From: Terriglobia bacterium
GTDB lineage: Bacteria > Acidobacteriota > Terriglobia > Acidiferrales > UBA7541
Direction of reading: 5' to 3'
Assembly (NCBI GenBank): GCA_020073605.1
Contig: JAIQEW010000012.1
Coordinates: 62,001 to 126,000, forward strand
DNA length: 64,000 nucleotides
Shown here: in pieces, positions 8,293-15,552 of the stretch
Layout of the letters: the number at the start of each line of letters is the position of its first letter
Numbering within the stretch: the stretch's first letter is position 1
Notes under the pieces: model-generated
Seen by the model: only the letters and a program-made list of their open reading frames with translations
The model's database searches: none
Told to the model about the DNA's origin: nothing
Position numbers and translations under genes: made by a program

Positions 8293-9873
8293 TCACGCCT
8301 TCGTCTTTCTCATTCCCTTGGGCCAAATGCCGTTCTTCCCCGGAGAGAGGATGCCGTTCGGATCGAGGGCGTCTTTGATCGTTTCATGCAGGTGCAGCAA
8401 TGCGTGATTGTTGAAGGAATAGGTAGCCGCGATGTCGCCCATGAACGTGGTGTGCGTGCGGTACTCGCCCCAGCCGCGCGCCGCGGACTCCTTGATCAGC
8501 CGCCTGTAAATGGCGCGGGTTTGCCGGTTCTTTTCCACGTCGTGCACGATCGGAAAGAGGTAGATGATCACGAAAGCTCGCCCGAAGTACCAGAAAAGCG
8601 GAAAGGATGCGGCCGCACCGCCCGGGGAACCCAGATCCTTGTACACCTTTTCGAAAACCTGCTGCGCTTCGAGTACCGCCTCCCCCGTCATGGGAATAAT
8701 CGGAGCGAAACCCAGGTGCCCCACGGCGTTCCTGCCGATGACCGAAAACATTTGCAGGCTGGGTATTCCGAACGGCACGGGGTCTGCGATTTTGGCCACC
8801 TCATCGGCGCTCAGCGGAAACCGGTGCGACTCGCCGTCCTGAAACCGGACTCCCTGAATCGCTGAGAACTTTCCCTTCGCATATTCCCATTGCGCGGCGA
8901 TCACCTTGGAGGGCCCATAAAAAGGCAGGGATATGCTCCAGTATGCGATGTTCTTCCGTGCTCCGTACTCCTCGAGACCCTTGATCGAACCGCTGGCGCG
9001 AAGAGCGGTCAACTCCGGATCGGCCGGGGCGTACGCTAGCGGGGTCGCCACCTGCGTCGTGGCCTGCACGGTTCCGGAGGCCACCAGGTTCGCGAAAATC
9101 TCGACCATGGGAGACAGATCATCGTGCCTCGGCACCATCACCGTTCCGGAAAGATAGGCTTCCGGTTCCGGGAGCAGCCAAATCCCCATCTTGGTGACGA
9201 CGCCGAAATTCGACTGCGAAAACATGCCGTCCACATACGGCCCAAAACCATACTTGTACTGCTGCCACGTCTTCGACCCCGGAAGCGCGCCCATACCGGT
9301 GCGCACCACCTCGCCGTTCGCGAGTACCACTTCCATGCCGCAGACGGCCCCGAAATGATCGCGCATCGGCGTTCTGCCGCCCCCGCGCTCAAGCGAATTA
9401 CCCACCGGGCTGCCCCACCCCGGGTCGGGCGGGTCAATCCACACTTTCAGGTTTCGTTCCCGGATGTAGCGATAGAGATCGAAGTAGCTGACGCCCGGTT
9501 CGACCAGGGCGTAGTGGTTCTTGTCGTTCACCTCGAGCACGCGGTTCATGCGCTTCAGGTCGAGCACCACACTGCCGCTCAAGAGCGGCGCGGAACCTCC
9601 GTAGCCGAGGTTCTTGCCTGTGGAGACCGTCCACAGCGGAATCTTGTAGCGGTTTGCGATCCCGAGCACCGCCTGTATCTGTTCGACGCCATCGGGCGCG
9701 ACCGCCCCCGACGGAATCGGCTCTCCCTCGTCGTGCCAGAGAGGCGAATAGGCGTCGCGGTAGGTATCAATGTCCTCGTCGGACGTAAAGACCCACTCCT
9801 TGCCGACAACTTTTTCGAATTGCTCGATCGCGGCTGCAAAATCGCTTGCGCTCACACCAGGCGGCGTTCTCAT
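8293..9873 (-). CDS. FAD-linked oxidoreductase, 4-cresol dehydrogenase / vanillyl-alcohol oxidase family (copy B)
   Basis: Also 526 aa, and collinear with copy A throughout: MRTPPGVSASDFAAAI at the N-terminus, FAD motifs TVSTGKNLGYGG and GSVVLDLKRMN, the GWGSPVGNSLERGGG block, and the PNGILSPGKNGIWP end. The two differ most in the substrate-cap region (about residues 260-400), suggesting different phenolic substrates or subunits of a heteromer. Its ATG overlaps the stop of the short upstream remnant in an ATGA, and 31 bp separate it from copy A. Both copies look intact, so this is a functional tandem duplication. Confidence 0.92.
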   Translation of the reverse strand: MRTPPGVSASDFAAAIEQFEKVVGKEWVFTSDEDIDTYRDAYSPLWHDEGEPIPSGAVAPDGVEQIQAVLGIANRYKIPLWTVSTGKNLGYGGSAPLLSGSVVLDLKRMNRVLEVNDKNHYALVEPGVSYFDLYRYIRERNLKVWIDPPDPGWGSPVGNSLERGGGRTPMRDHFGAVCGMEVVLANGEVVRTGMGALPGSKTWQQYKYGFGPYVDGMFSQSNFGVVTKMGIWLLPEPEAYLSGTVMVPRHDDLSPMVEIFANLVASGTVQATTQVATPLAYAPADPELTALRASGSIKGLEEYGARKNIAYWSISLPFYGPSKVIAAQWEYAKGKFSAIQGVRFQDGESHRFPLSADEVAKIADPVPFGIPSLQMFSVIGRNAVGHLGFAPIIPMTGEAVLEAQQVFEKVYKDLGSPGGAAASFPLFWYFGRAFVIIYLFPIVHDVEKNRQTRAIYRRLIKESAARGWGEYRTHTTFMGDIAATYSFNNHALLHLHETIKDALDPNGILSPGKNGIWPKGMRKTKA

Positions 9874-10010
9874 CGTGCGCTCCGTGCTTCCAGCGTTCTC
9901 ATCCTCATGCTCTCGTCGTTCGCAAACACCCGGTCCTTGCCGGCGGCTTCCTCACACCGCTTCAGAGCGGCGGCACAATTGCCGGGACTTACGCCAGGGG
10001 GGAGTCGCAT
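9870..10010 (-). pseudogene. N-terminal remnant of a third VAO-family flavoprotein (46 codons)
   Basis: A short frame beginning MRLPPGVSPGNCAAALKR and continuing AAGKDRVFANDES aligns residue by residue with the first 35 or so residues of both neighbouring flavoproteins (MRVPPGVSPGDFAAAIKQ and MRTPPGVSASDFAAAIEQ), then ends. The rest of the flavoprotein is absent because the cytochrome gene and copy B flank it directly. It ends in an ATGA overlap with copy B, so it may still be translated and couple ribosomes into copy B. I read it as decay after tandem duplication. Confidence 0.72.
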
Positions 10011-10015
10011 TGGCG

Positions 10016-10360
10016 TTAGTGCTTGTTGTTGCGGGTCAGGTACGCGGCGATCGCGTCCAGATCGGCGTCGCTGATTTCCGTCTTGCGGAAAGTCGGCATG
10101 AACAGCACTCCGTGCCGGACGAAAATCTTGATCAAGGGAGCGGTTAAGTCCGTGCGCTCCTCGAGTACTGCCGGCTTCTGCCCGCGCGCCGCGAGCGACT
10201 CCGTCCCCGGCTTGCCCACGCCCGTGCCATGGCACGGGAAGCACCACTTGTCATACACGCGGTGTCCCCGGTCGATTTGAGACTCGTCCGGCGCGGCGAA
10301 TGCCGGCGCCGCAAGCGTCACACCGCACAGAAGCAAAAGGAACGCCCTCGCGTTTTTCAT
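10016..10360 (-). CDS. Periplasmic c-type cytochrome (electron acceptor of the flavoprotein dehydrogenase)
   Basis: A 114-aa protein with a clear Sec signal peptide (hydrophobic LLLLCGVTLAAPAFA, residues 7-22), one haem motif CFPCH near residues 40-44, and a distal Met in FMPTF as the likely sixth ligand. This is the size and layout of small cytochromes such as the cytochrome subunit of 4-cresol dehydrogenase. Its place directly upstream of two flavoproteins of that family supports the pairing. Start ATG 10360 overlaps the stop of a 23-codon frame. Confidence 0.9.
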   Translation of the reverse strand: MKNARAFLLLLCGVTLAAPAFAAPDESQIDRGHRVYDKWCFPCHGTGVGKPGTESLAARGQKPAVLEERTDLTAPLIKIFVRHGVLFMPTFRKTEISDADLDAIAAYLTRNNKH

Positions 10361-10428
10361 GCCGTTGCCTTTCTCATGCGGCGCGCGTCGGCAAAGTCCT
10401 TCCTATTCACGCCAAGTGGAAATCGCAT
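10357..10428 (-). pseudogene. 23-codon scrap resembling the flavoprotein N-terminus, upstream of cytochrome c
   Basis: The frame starts MRFPLGVNRKDFADARRM, which shares the spaced pattern M-R-x-P-x-G-V-x-x-x-D-F-A-x-A with the start of both flavoproteins downstream. It stops in an ATGA overlap with the cytochrome start. The match covers only about 15 residues, so chance is not excluded. With the 46-codon remnant it makes two such scraps in one operon. It may act as a translated leader. Confidence 0.45.
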
Positions 10429-10464
10429 CACATACCTCTCGCCTGTTCGGAGTGTGAACCCTTG

Positions 10465-11067
10465 CTACGCGCGCTGTACCGGGGCAATCACCCAGGAAAT
10501 CAGCTCGTCGGGGTCGCTCGTGTGCCTGGCCGCGGACGCGGATACGGTCGTCTGGAAAACCTCACTCCGACCGGCAGGACAACGCGTCACCACATTTGCC
10601 ATCAGGCTCGCCCAATCCGCCCCGCTTGCTTCCAGCCTTGCCGCGCGCCGCACCATGCTCTCCGGTCCCGATAGCGCATGTTCGATTTGCCCGCCGGATA
10701 GATGTTTGTGCTCGCCGCGGAACACCACGCGCATGCGCTGATCCCACGCCAGCCTTTCCAAGCAGAAGATCGCGCCATGCCCCGTCAAGCCCGCGATGGC
10801 CGCCGGCCCCTGCTTCCACCGAGCGTACAGATCGTGGAACCACAGGTCGGTGATGTCGCCCTTGATCCCATGAGTCGCCGCGCCAAGCGCGCTCGCCTCT
10901 CGCGAGAATGCGACGCTGGCAGCGAACCGTTCGTCAAAGATCACCTTGTAGAGAGGAGTCGTCGCTGGCTCGCCAAGCACTGCCGATGACGCAAACGCGC
11001 CGCGCGCCGAAATAGGCAGAGCCAGCGCCGCCATGCCGATCTGTAGAAATTCCCTTCGGCTCTTCAT
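10465..11067 (-). CDS. Tat-signal-bearing exported protein of unknown function
   Basis: About 200 aa from ATG 11067. The N-terminus MKSRREFLQIGMAALALP contains SRREFLQ, a good twin-arginine consensus, with a hydrophobic core and an Ala-rich cleavage region. Tat export implies a folded or cofactor-bearing periplasmic protein. The mature part (SGGQIEHALSGPESMVRRAARLEASG, written here in two runs for reference: SGGQIEHALSG and PESMVRRAARL) matches no family I recognise. It is the first gene of the cytochrome-flavoprotein operon, so a role in assembly or electron transfer of that enzyme is plausible but unproven. The longer frame to 11139 lacks signal-peptide logic. Confidence 0.7.
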   Translation of the reverse strand: MKSRREFLQIGMAALALPISARGAFASSAVLGEPATTPLYKVIFDERFAASVAFSREASALGAATHGIKGDITDLWFHDLYARWKQGPAAIAGLTGHGAIFCLERLAWDQRMRVVFRGEHKHLSGGQIEHALSGPESMVRRAARLEASGADWASLMANVVTRCPAGRSEVFQTTVSASAARHTSDPDELISWVIAPVQRA

Positions 11068-11462
11068 CGAATAGGACCCCCTCGCCGATGTGGTGCAAGT
11101 AGTGAGGCGGAATTTTGCACACGAATGCTCTGATGTCAAGCCAAGCTCCTAGGCTATGCCAGCATCGGCGTCACAAAAAACAATTCAACCCGTGGGTCAA
11201 GACGCGGCGGGATATGTTGGAGCGGAAAATCTACCGCGTCTATGAAATTGGATTGGAGTCTTAGTCGGTGGTGATTTTTTCGGAACCGATCCGGCGGTCA
11301 AGCGTGATGTAGTGAACGCTCGCTATCTTCGCCGCTTGTCGCGTAGGGCGGGTCTTCATTACGCTTACACACGTAGCGTACTTAGTCAGAGGTGCTAAGT
11401 AGATTCTGGTTGTCGAATTACCGCTCCATTGGAACGATAAACGCGCGGCGCCCGGACGATGT
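11068..11462. other. Intergenic stretch, nothing coding seen
   Basis: About 395 bp between the Tat-signal gene and the TPR gene, both on the minus strand. It should hold the promoter of the flavoprotein operon. I see no convincing -35/-10 pair, terminator or small gene. The A+T content is somewhat raised near 11150-11290. Confidence 0.4.
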
Positions 11463-12314
11463 CTACTTCGCCTCGGCCGCCTGTTTCATAGCGTTGGTCG
11501 CATACTGCTTGCACCTGTCCTGCATGCCGCCGGGGATTTGCGCGCAGCGATTGAAGGCGTCCGCCGCCTCCTTGAATCGGTTCATGTTTTCGAAATCGGC
11601 GCCCAGGATAAAGAGATCGGTCGGATCCGGATTTGCTTCACTCGCGATGGCAATCTGGAGTTCCTTCGCGGATTCGTCGTAATGCTCGCGGCGAAAGTGG
11701 ATGAGTCCAAGCCCGCTGTGCGCCACCGCCGCTTCGCCCGTCTTGAACTGGGCGAATTGCTCATCGGTGAAGTTCGCTGGCTTCTCCTTCTTGCTGAGCA
11801 CGTCGAGGGCGTGCCGCGCCTGCGATTCCGCCTTGTCGAGCTTCGTGTTCGCATCCGGCTCGTTCGGCGTAAATGCGCGCGGAATCACCCAGCCGCTCAG
11901 CGCCAGCAAGTGCACGTCGTCCGGGAAAAGCGCCAGCCCCTTGTCCGAGAAAGTATAGAAGCTCGCCAGGTCCTTCTTTTCGTAGTACGTGTGGCAGAGC
12001 TCTTCGTACACTGCTGCGCTGTAGCGGTCCCCCGGGTACTTGACCAGAAAGGCGTCGCCGAGCTTGATCTTCTTGTCCGCGTCTTGCATCGGAGCTTTGT
12101 GAAATGCCTGATACGCAGCCTCTTCTTTCGGGTCACCCAGAGTCTGGCGCATAACTGCTTCATCGATCTTCTCGCCCGCGCGAACTGAGTCCGTTCGCGT
12201 AACCGAGTTGTCCATCGGGTTACTTACTGAGGTCCCCCCTTGGGCGTTCGAAACCGCCGGAAGAAGCAGGCCGACTGACATCAGCCCAGCCGCCAACCAT
12301 ATGCACTTATTCAT
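11463..12314 (-). CDS. Exported TPR-repeat protein
   Basis: About 283 aa from ATG 12314, beginning with a signal peptide (CIWLAAGLMSVGLLLPAVSNAQ). The mature region reads as helical tetratricopeptide-like repeats, for example AAYQAFHKAP, YSAAVYEELCHTYYEKKD, HSGLGLIHFRREHYDESAKEL and FENMNRFKEAADAFNRCAQ. This is a periplasmic protein-interaction scaffold with no enzyme motif. It is the last host gene before the integrated element and has no evident link to the catabolic operon. Confidence 0.8.
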   Translation of the reverse strand: MNKCIWLAAGLMSVGLLLPAVSNAQGGTSVSNPMDNSVTRTDSVRAGEKIDEAVMRQTLGDPKEEAAYQAFHKAPMQDADKKIKLGDAFLVKYPGDRYSAAVYEELCHTYYEKKDLASFYTFSDKGLALFPDDVHLLALSGWVIPRAFTPNEPDANTKLDKAESQARHALDVLSKKEKPANFTDEQFAQFKTGEAAVAHSGLGLIHFRREHYDESAKELQIAIASEANPDPTDLFILGADFENMNRFKEAADAFNRCAQIPGGMQDRCKQYATNAMKQAAEAK

Positions 12315-12752
12315 GCAATTTGATCTCATAGCTCACCCCGGTTTTGATGTTGAATTGACCTTCATGCCACCCAACACAAAGGCTCACGAAATAGGATATA
12401 CCCGAAAGAAGACGTTTGTCACGGGACGCCCTCGCCAAAAAGCGCGTCCCATCGTGGTTCGAGTGTGCTGGCGTTTCGCAAACCGAGCTGCTCACGGTCT
12501 TCTTACTTGCACCGCAAATATGGATGCGCCCTTCGGAGTTGGCGTTGCTTTGGGCCTGATTCTCTCATTCCTTCGACACCGTTCGACCACAACAGATGAG
12601 AGCTCCTGATAAATCGGATAACCGGACAAGTCACCCGCTACTCTGAGCTGTCGTCTGGGCCTGCAAGCAGTGTTCCTGTTTCGCCCTCCGTACAATTCGC
12701 TGTACGAAGAGAAGGTAAGGCGCGTTCGTAGCTACAAACATGGAGAAAATGT
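12315..12752. other. Intergenic stretch before the left attachment site
   Basis: About 438 bp between the TPR gene start and attL. The open frames here lack ribosome sites and protein-like composition. It should contain the TPR gene promoter. Before integration this DNA lay next to the 3' end of the tRNA-Cys gene. Confidence 0.4.
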
Positions 12753-12777
12753 TGGAGGCGCGGGTGGGAATCGAACC
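12753..12777. repeat. attL, 25-bp copy of the tRNA-Cys 3' end
   Basis: This sequence is identical over 25 bp to 48294-48318 and starts with TGGAGGCGCGGGTGGG on the plus strand, the complement of the T-arm/acceptor/CCA end of tRNA-Cys. Identity stops on both sides, which fixes the core. It is the cut-off tRNA end left when the element recombined into the gene. Confidence 0.95.
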
Positions 12778-12868
12778 AAAGCCCCGCATTGAAACTACGT
12801 AAGTTAGTGATTTTGCTGCCCCCTAAACAAACGGAAGAAACGTCAGAAACGGCAAAATTGGAATCAGT

Positions 12869-12889
12869 ACTACAAATTGCACTACAAAT
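12869..12889 (+). promoter_or_regulatory. Candidate integrase arm-type sites, left end
   Basis: Two copies of ACTACAAAT, at 12869-12877 and 12881-12889, lie 12 bp apart about 90 bp inside attL. A third copy lies at 48209-48217, about 77 bp inside attR. Short direct repeats at this distance from both core sites are what tyrosine-integrase arm sites look like. The role is inferred from position only. Confidence 0.5.
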
Positions 12890-12927
12890 TCCCGCTCAGA
12901 AACACCAAATCAAAAAGGAGATTTCAA

Positions 12928-13086
12928 ATGGTAACTAAATTTCAACCCGAGGGATTCAACTATTGGATAGCTTTCGACACCGTGCTTTGCGTGATTGGTT
13001 GCACGATAGCCGTGGTCGTCTTTGCGCCGTTCATTCTCGCCCTTAAACTGGCTGGGGCTGGAAAGGGGTTTAGTCATGTTGGCTAG
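12928..13086 (+). CDS. Small membrane protein, cassette copy 1, gene 1
   Basis: A 52-aa protein with one strong transmembrane helix (VLCVIGCTIAVVVFAPFILAL) and a basic tail. AAGGAG lies just upstream of ATG 12928. It is clearly homologous to the end of the 88-aa protein at 15210: both share W-V/I-AFDT, VGCAIA or IGCTIA, and PFIL-x-LKL. It overlaps the next tiny gene by 11 nt in the +1 frame. The function is unknown; candidates are a lysis accessory protein, a superinfection-exclusion peptide or a membrane toxin. Confidence 0.65.
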   Translation: MVTKFQPEGFNYWIAFDTVLCVIGCTIAVVVFAPFILALKLAGAGKGFSHVG

Positions 13087-13147
13087 TCTCGGCGCAACGG
13101 TGCTTTTCTGTTTGGTCATGTTTTACATCTTTGACGAAAACAATTGA
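13076..13147 (+). CDS. 23-aa hydrophobic peptide, cassette copy 1, gene 2
   Basis: The frame MLASLGATVLFCLVMFYIF then DENN starts inside the preceding gene and stops at TGA 13145-13147. It is almost wholly one transmembrane helix. The same arrangement, a tiny hydrophobic frame overlapping a small membrane gene in the +1 frame, recurs at 15469. The repeat of this layout is the main evidence that it is real. Confidence 0.5.
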   Translation: MLASLGATVLFCLVMFYIFDENN

Positions 13148-13159
13148 CGGAGGATGAAA

Positions 13160-13411
13160 ATGGAAAACTCACAAGCAAGGCCCGGGCTTCTGGCTAATCT
13201 TGGGTGGTTGATAGGATATGGTATTCGGACTGTTGGTGCTCGGAAGGTCGGCAGTGAATTCACGATTGGAGAACTGCTATGGTTTGTTCCGGCCTTGGCC
13301 TTCATAGCGGCGATATGGCTCTATAATCTGGCTGTGCTGGCTTCACTGAGTGGTCGTGGGCTCTTGTTGCTGATCTTGGTTGTACTGGTCTACATCGCCG
13401 TCAAGAAGTAG
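13160..13411 (+). CDS. Small two-helix membrane protein
   Basis: About 83 aa from ATG 13160, with GGAGG 6 nt upstream (the ATG at 13154 touches the ribosome site and is less likely). Two hydrophobic segments, LLWFVPALAFIAAIWLYNLA and LLLLILVVLVYIAV, end in a KK tail. It follows the cassette genes on the same strand, so it is probably co-expressed. No family recognised. Confidence 0.6.
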   Translation: MENSQARPGLLANLGWLIGYGIRTVGARKVGSEFTIGELLWFVPALAFIAAIWLYNLAVLASLSGRGLLLLILVVLVYIAVKK

Positions 13412-13494
13412 TGACTAAAATCTGTTATCGGTACTAGTCATTGCAGGATTGCACGCCTTGCTAATAGAATCGGCGCATAGGCGGGTATTCTGGA

Positions 13495-13641
13495 ATGAAT
13501 GCAATACCGTACCTCTCCCAAGTCTTCCTTGGCCTTCTTGCGTTTTTTGCCCTGCTCAAAGATTGGAAAGATTATGGCAAACTTTGCCAGACGTGGATGC
13601 AGTTCGCGCGAAGGTCCGGGCAATGTCAGACGAAGAATTGA
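13495..13641 (+). CDS. Putative small membrane-anchored protein (48 aa)
   Basis: The frame MNAIPYLSQVFLGLLAFFAL is followed by LKDWKDYGKLCQTW: one hydrophobic helix, then a charged tail. The ribosome site is weak (TGGA just before the ATG). It overlaps the next frame by 19 nt. The combined sequence could also be one protein joined by a -1 frameshift, since the downstream frame remains protein-like upstream of its own ATG. Confidence 0.4.
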   Translation: MNAIPYLSQVFLGLLAFFALLKDWKDYGKLCQTWMQFARRSGQCQTKN

Positions 13642-13778
13642 ATACCTTTGGAACGCAAATGCGCAATTTGGTCTATCCGTTGACATATGACGGTAGCGGC
13701 AAGCCAAGTACGACGGCATTCTCGATTCAACTCAATGAAGCTCGCGCTGAGTGGCGAAAACGCCATCCACAACATTGA
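13623..13778 (+). CDS. Small acidic/basic soluble protein (51 aa)
   Basis: It begins MSDEELNTFGTQMRNLV and ends NEARAEWRKRHPQH. The MSDEEL start resembles LSDEEV in the 70-aa protein at 15552, which occupies the same place after the second membrane cassette. That parallel supports a duplicated block. No ribosome site is obvious, so translation by coupling or frameshift from the preceding gene is likely. The function is unknown. Confidence 0.42.
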   Translation: MSDEELNTFGTQMRNLVYPLTYDGSGKPSTTAFSIQLNEARAEWRKRHPQH

Positions 13779-13779
13779 C

Positions 13780-13971
13780 CTATTCGCCCTTTAATGGTGA
13801 GTCGCTTACCGCAAAGAGGGTCCTGCTCTTTTTGCCTTGCTTGATTTCTGTGTAAGAGGATAGTTGTTCGCCATACTCGGCAGACTGATAGGGACCGAGC
13901 AACGCCGCTTTTGTTCTAGGTTCCTGAGATATGGTGTTTGATTCTGGGGGTACTATAGTTTTCGTAGTCAT
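13780..13971 (-). CDS. Small protein downstream of the Ntn hydrolase (63 aa)
   Basis: The frame starts 6 bp after the stop of the proteasome-like gene and reads MTTKTIVPPESNTISQEP through IKQGKKSRTLFAVSD. No family is recognised and no ribosome site is clear, so it would depend on coupling. If real, a partner, substrate or immunity peptide of the hydrolase is the natural guess, but this rests only on adjacency. Confidence 0.35.
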   Translation of the reverse strand: MTTKTIVPPESNTISQEPRTKAALLGPYQSAEYGEQLSSYTEIKQGKKSRTLFAVSDSPLKGE

Positions 13972-13977
13972 ATGTTT

Positions 13978-14784
13978 TCAATCTAACAATCGAAATCTTT
14001 CTTCTTTGTAAGTCACGAGCCCCAACTTGGCTTTTCCCCCCACAACAGGGTGAGGAGATGCAAAGTGATGATGTTGAATTGCAAGCTGAACGAGGAATCG
14101 CACGTAGTCAATTCCGGCTTGAATTGGCATCGAATCTAGCATAATCCGATAACCATACTTATCACGGATTGGCGCAAATCTGGCGATTTCTTCCGGCGTA
14201 AGTTGCCGTCCAAGCAATTCCACAACAAAATCAAAAATCTCAGATAAGAGGTTCCTGTCATATCCAAGCAGATACCGCTCAATCGGTATGAACGTAGCAA
14301 ACCAATTGACTTGAAAACTACCGGGACCACAAAGTCGAGTAGACGAATTGGGCGCTGCGTCTACAGGTATTTGAATATGCCACGCTTCTGAAAGGAAGGC
14401 TCCGGGGGAATAACCACCAACAATTAAGCCAAGTAGACCTTTTTGATCTGCCGGGATTTCATCAAAAGGACGCTCAAACAGATTCTCGGCATATCGAGTG
14501 TATACACCCATAAAAAATTGGCGCAGACGCTCAACCACATCTGACACCGGAAGAGCGGCAATGTCCGCATGGGCTAGTTCAAACTCATGCACGAAACTTC
14601 CGATGCTCCTGCCTTCTAACCCACCCAACCCATAGGCAGCAACCCCGATCTTGCCCGCTAATTGAAATAGTTTCTCGCCATCCTCAAAAACCTTTTGGAT
14701 GCCATTCGAATCCGAAACCGTAATCGCACTGTCTACGCCGATTATTAGACCGTCTGACAAATTGCAGAGAACGGCAACACTCAT
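13978..14784 (-). CDS. Proteasome-beta/HslV-like Ntn-hydrolase fold protein
   Basis: 268 aa. The N-terminus MSVAVLCNLSDGLIIGVDSA followed by EKLFQLAGKIGVAAYG aligns with the start of proteasome beta subunits. After Met removal Ser2 would sit at the nucleophile position, Asp18 matches the Asp17 of proteasomes, and Lys38 (in EKLFQLAGK) matches Lys33 with a four-residue insertion. A GLGGLEG turn follows, as in the family. There is no regulatory ATPase nearby. It lies in the left-end cargo zone of the element, on the opposite strand from the small membrane genes. It is likely a stand-alone peptidase or amidase. The fold call is from motif alignment only. Confidence 0.68.
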   Translation of the reverse strand: MSVAVLCNLSDGLIIGVDSAITVSDSNGIQKVFEDGEKLFQLAGKIGVAAYGLGGLEGRSIGSFVHEFELAHADIAALPVSDVVERLRQFFMGVYTRYAENLFERPFDEIPADQKGLLGLIVGGYSPGAFLSEAWHIQIPVDAAPNSSTRLCGPGSFQVNWFATFIPIERYLLGYDRNLLSEIFDFVVELLGRQLTPEEIARFAPIRDKYGYRIMLDSMPIQAGIDYVRFLVQLAIQHHHFASPHPVVGGKAKLGLVTYKEERFRLLD

Positions 14785-14883
14785 AGGATGGATACTTTAT
14801 CACGATTCATGTGATACCCAACTAGTTACCAATAGACGCAGACAGTTCGTAATGATCGCAGCACTATGGGTATAGAGTCCTCG

Positions 14884-14904
14884 GCTTGACTTCCCCCGCG
14901 TCAA
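14884..14904. promoter_or_regulatory. Inverted repeat CTTGAC-N9-GTCAAG, candidate operator
   Basis: A perfect 6-bp inverted repeat (14884-14889 and 14899-14904) lies between the divergent Ntn-hydrolase gene and the RHH/AT-hook gene. Two more TTGAC strings follow within 45 bp. It is a reasonable operator for the small DNA-binding protein encoded just downstream; this is inferred from position. Confidence 0.4.
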
Positions 14905-14960
14905 GCGATTAGCTTGGTATTTCTATTGACAGGATAATTGACGAATGATACGGTTGGGCC

Positions 14961-15143
14961 ATGAAAAGGCGCGTCGGACGGCCAAAAAAGATCGGCCCCA
15001 AACTGGACCGCCGCGAAGTTTTCATGTCCACGCAAGAAGAAAGCCAGACAATTCGCCAAACTGCTCAACGCCTTGGACTCGATCTATCAGAGGCGTTTCG
15101 GCAAGCAGTTCGGGAGTTCGTGAAGCGGAATAGCAAAAAATAG
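14961..15143 (+). CDS. Small DNA-binding protein with AT-hook and ribbon-helix-helix-like region (60 aa)
   Basis: It starts MKRRVGRPKKIGPKLDRREV. RRVGRPKK at residues 3-10 is an AT-hook-like basic motif. The rest, VFMSTQEESQTIRQTAQ then LGLDLSEAFRQAVREFV, looks like one beta strand followed by two helices as in RHH repressors. It is divergent from the Ntn-hydrolase gene, with a candidate operator in between. It is probably a local repressor or antitoxin-like regulator. Confidence 0.6.
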   Translation: MKRRVGRPKKIGPKLDRREVFMSTQEESQTIRQTAQRLGLDLSEAFRQAVREFVKRNSKK

Positions 15144-15148
15144 TAAGC

Positions 15149-15182
15149 GGGACGCCCGGTTGTTTCAGCAACCGAACGTCCC
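15149..15182 (+). promoter_or_regulatory. Stable hairpin in the leader of the second membrane cassette
   Basis: GGGACG (15149-15154) pairs with CGTCCC (15177-15182), and inside it CGGTTG pairs with CAACCG around a six-base loop. A 2x2 internal loop separates the stems. No T-run follows, so it is not a normal terminator. It lies between the RHH gene stop and ATG 15210 and may regulate or protect the downstream message. Confidence 0.55.
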
Positions 15183-15209
15183 TAACAAACACAACGGAGA
15201 TGACCCGTC

Positions 15210-15476
15210 ATGTCTGCTGAGAAGAATTCTAGCAATTCCCCACTGTTGGCGTTGCCAAAAACAGGGGCTTCTGAACCGGAGCCCCCGTTGCGGCGATTCA
15301 CTCCAAAAGAAGTATGTCGTTTTCTTCAGGCAGTCCTCAAAAGCGACATCAACCCTTGGGTTGCCTTTGACACCCTGTTGAGCGTGGTCGGCTGCGCTAT
15401 TGCACTGGTTTTTCTGCTGCCGTTCATTCTGTTGCTGAAACTGACGGGCCGGGGCAAGAGGGGGTCAAATGTCTGA
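15210..15476 (+). CDS. Small membrane protein, cassette copy 2, gene 1 (88 aa)
   Basis: The first 50 residues are soluble, with LRRFTPKEVCRFLQAVLKS. Residues 50-85 hold a transmembrane helix (LLSVVGCAIALVFLLPFILL) and a basic tail. The second half is homologous to the 52-aa protein at 12928. GGAG lies upstream of the ATG. It overlaps the next gene by 8 nt in the +1 frame, as in copy 1. Function unknown. Confidence 0.65.
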   Translation: MSAEKNSSNSPLLALPKTGASEPEPPLRRFTPKEVCRFLQAVLKSDINPWVAFDTLLSVVGCAIALVFLLPFILLLKLTGRGKRGSNV

Positions 15477-15552
15477 CTGCTTCATGCTCGGTCTAGCCGC
15501 AGTAATCTTTACCGCTCTGATCTTTTTCATACTCGGGCAACGGGGGAAATAA
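15469..15552 (+). CDS. 27-aa hydrophobic peptide, cassette copy 2, gene 2
   Basis: It reads MSDCFMLGLAAVIFTALIFF then ILGQRGK: a single transmembrane helix with a basic end. It starts within the preceding gene and ends in a TAATG overlap with the next gene, so three genes are translationally chained. It matches the 23-aa peptide at 13076 in position, size and relative frame, though little in sequence. Confidence 0.52.
   Translation: MSDCFMLGLAAVIFTALIFFILGQRGK

Noticed and set aside
12753-12777. Second tRNA gene at the left end
   Set aside because: Only the last 25 nt match; no anticodon arm or acceptor 5' strand follows. It is the attL remnant.
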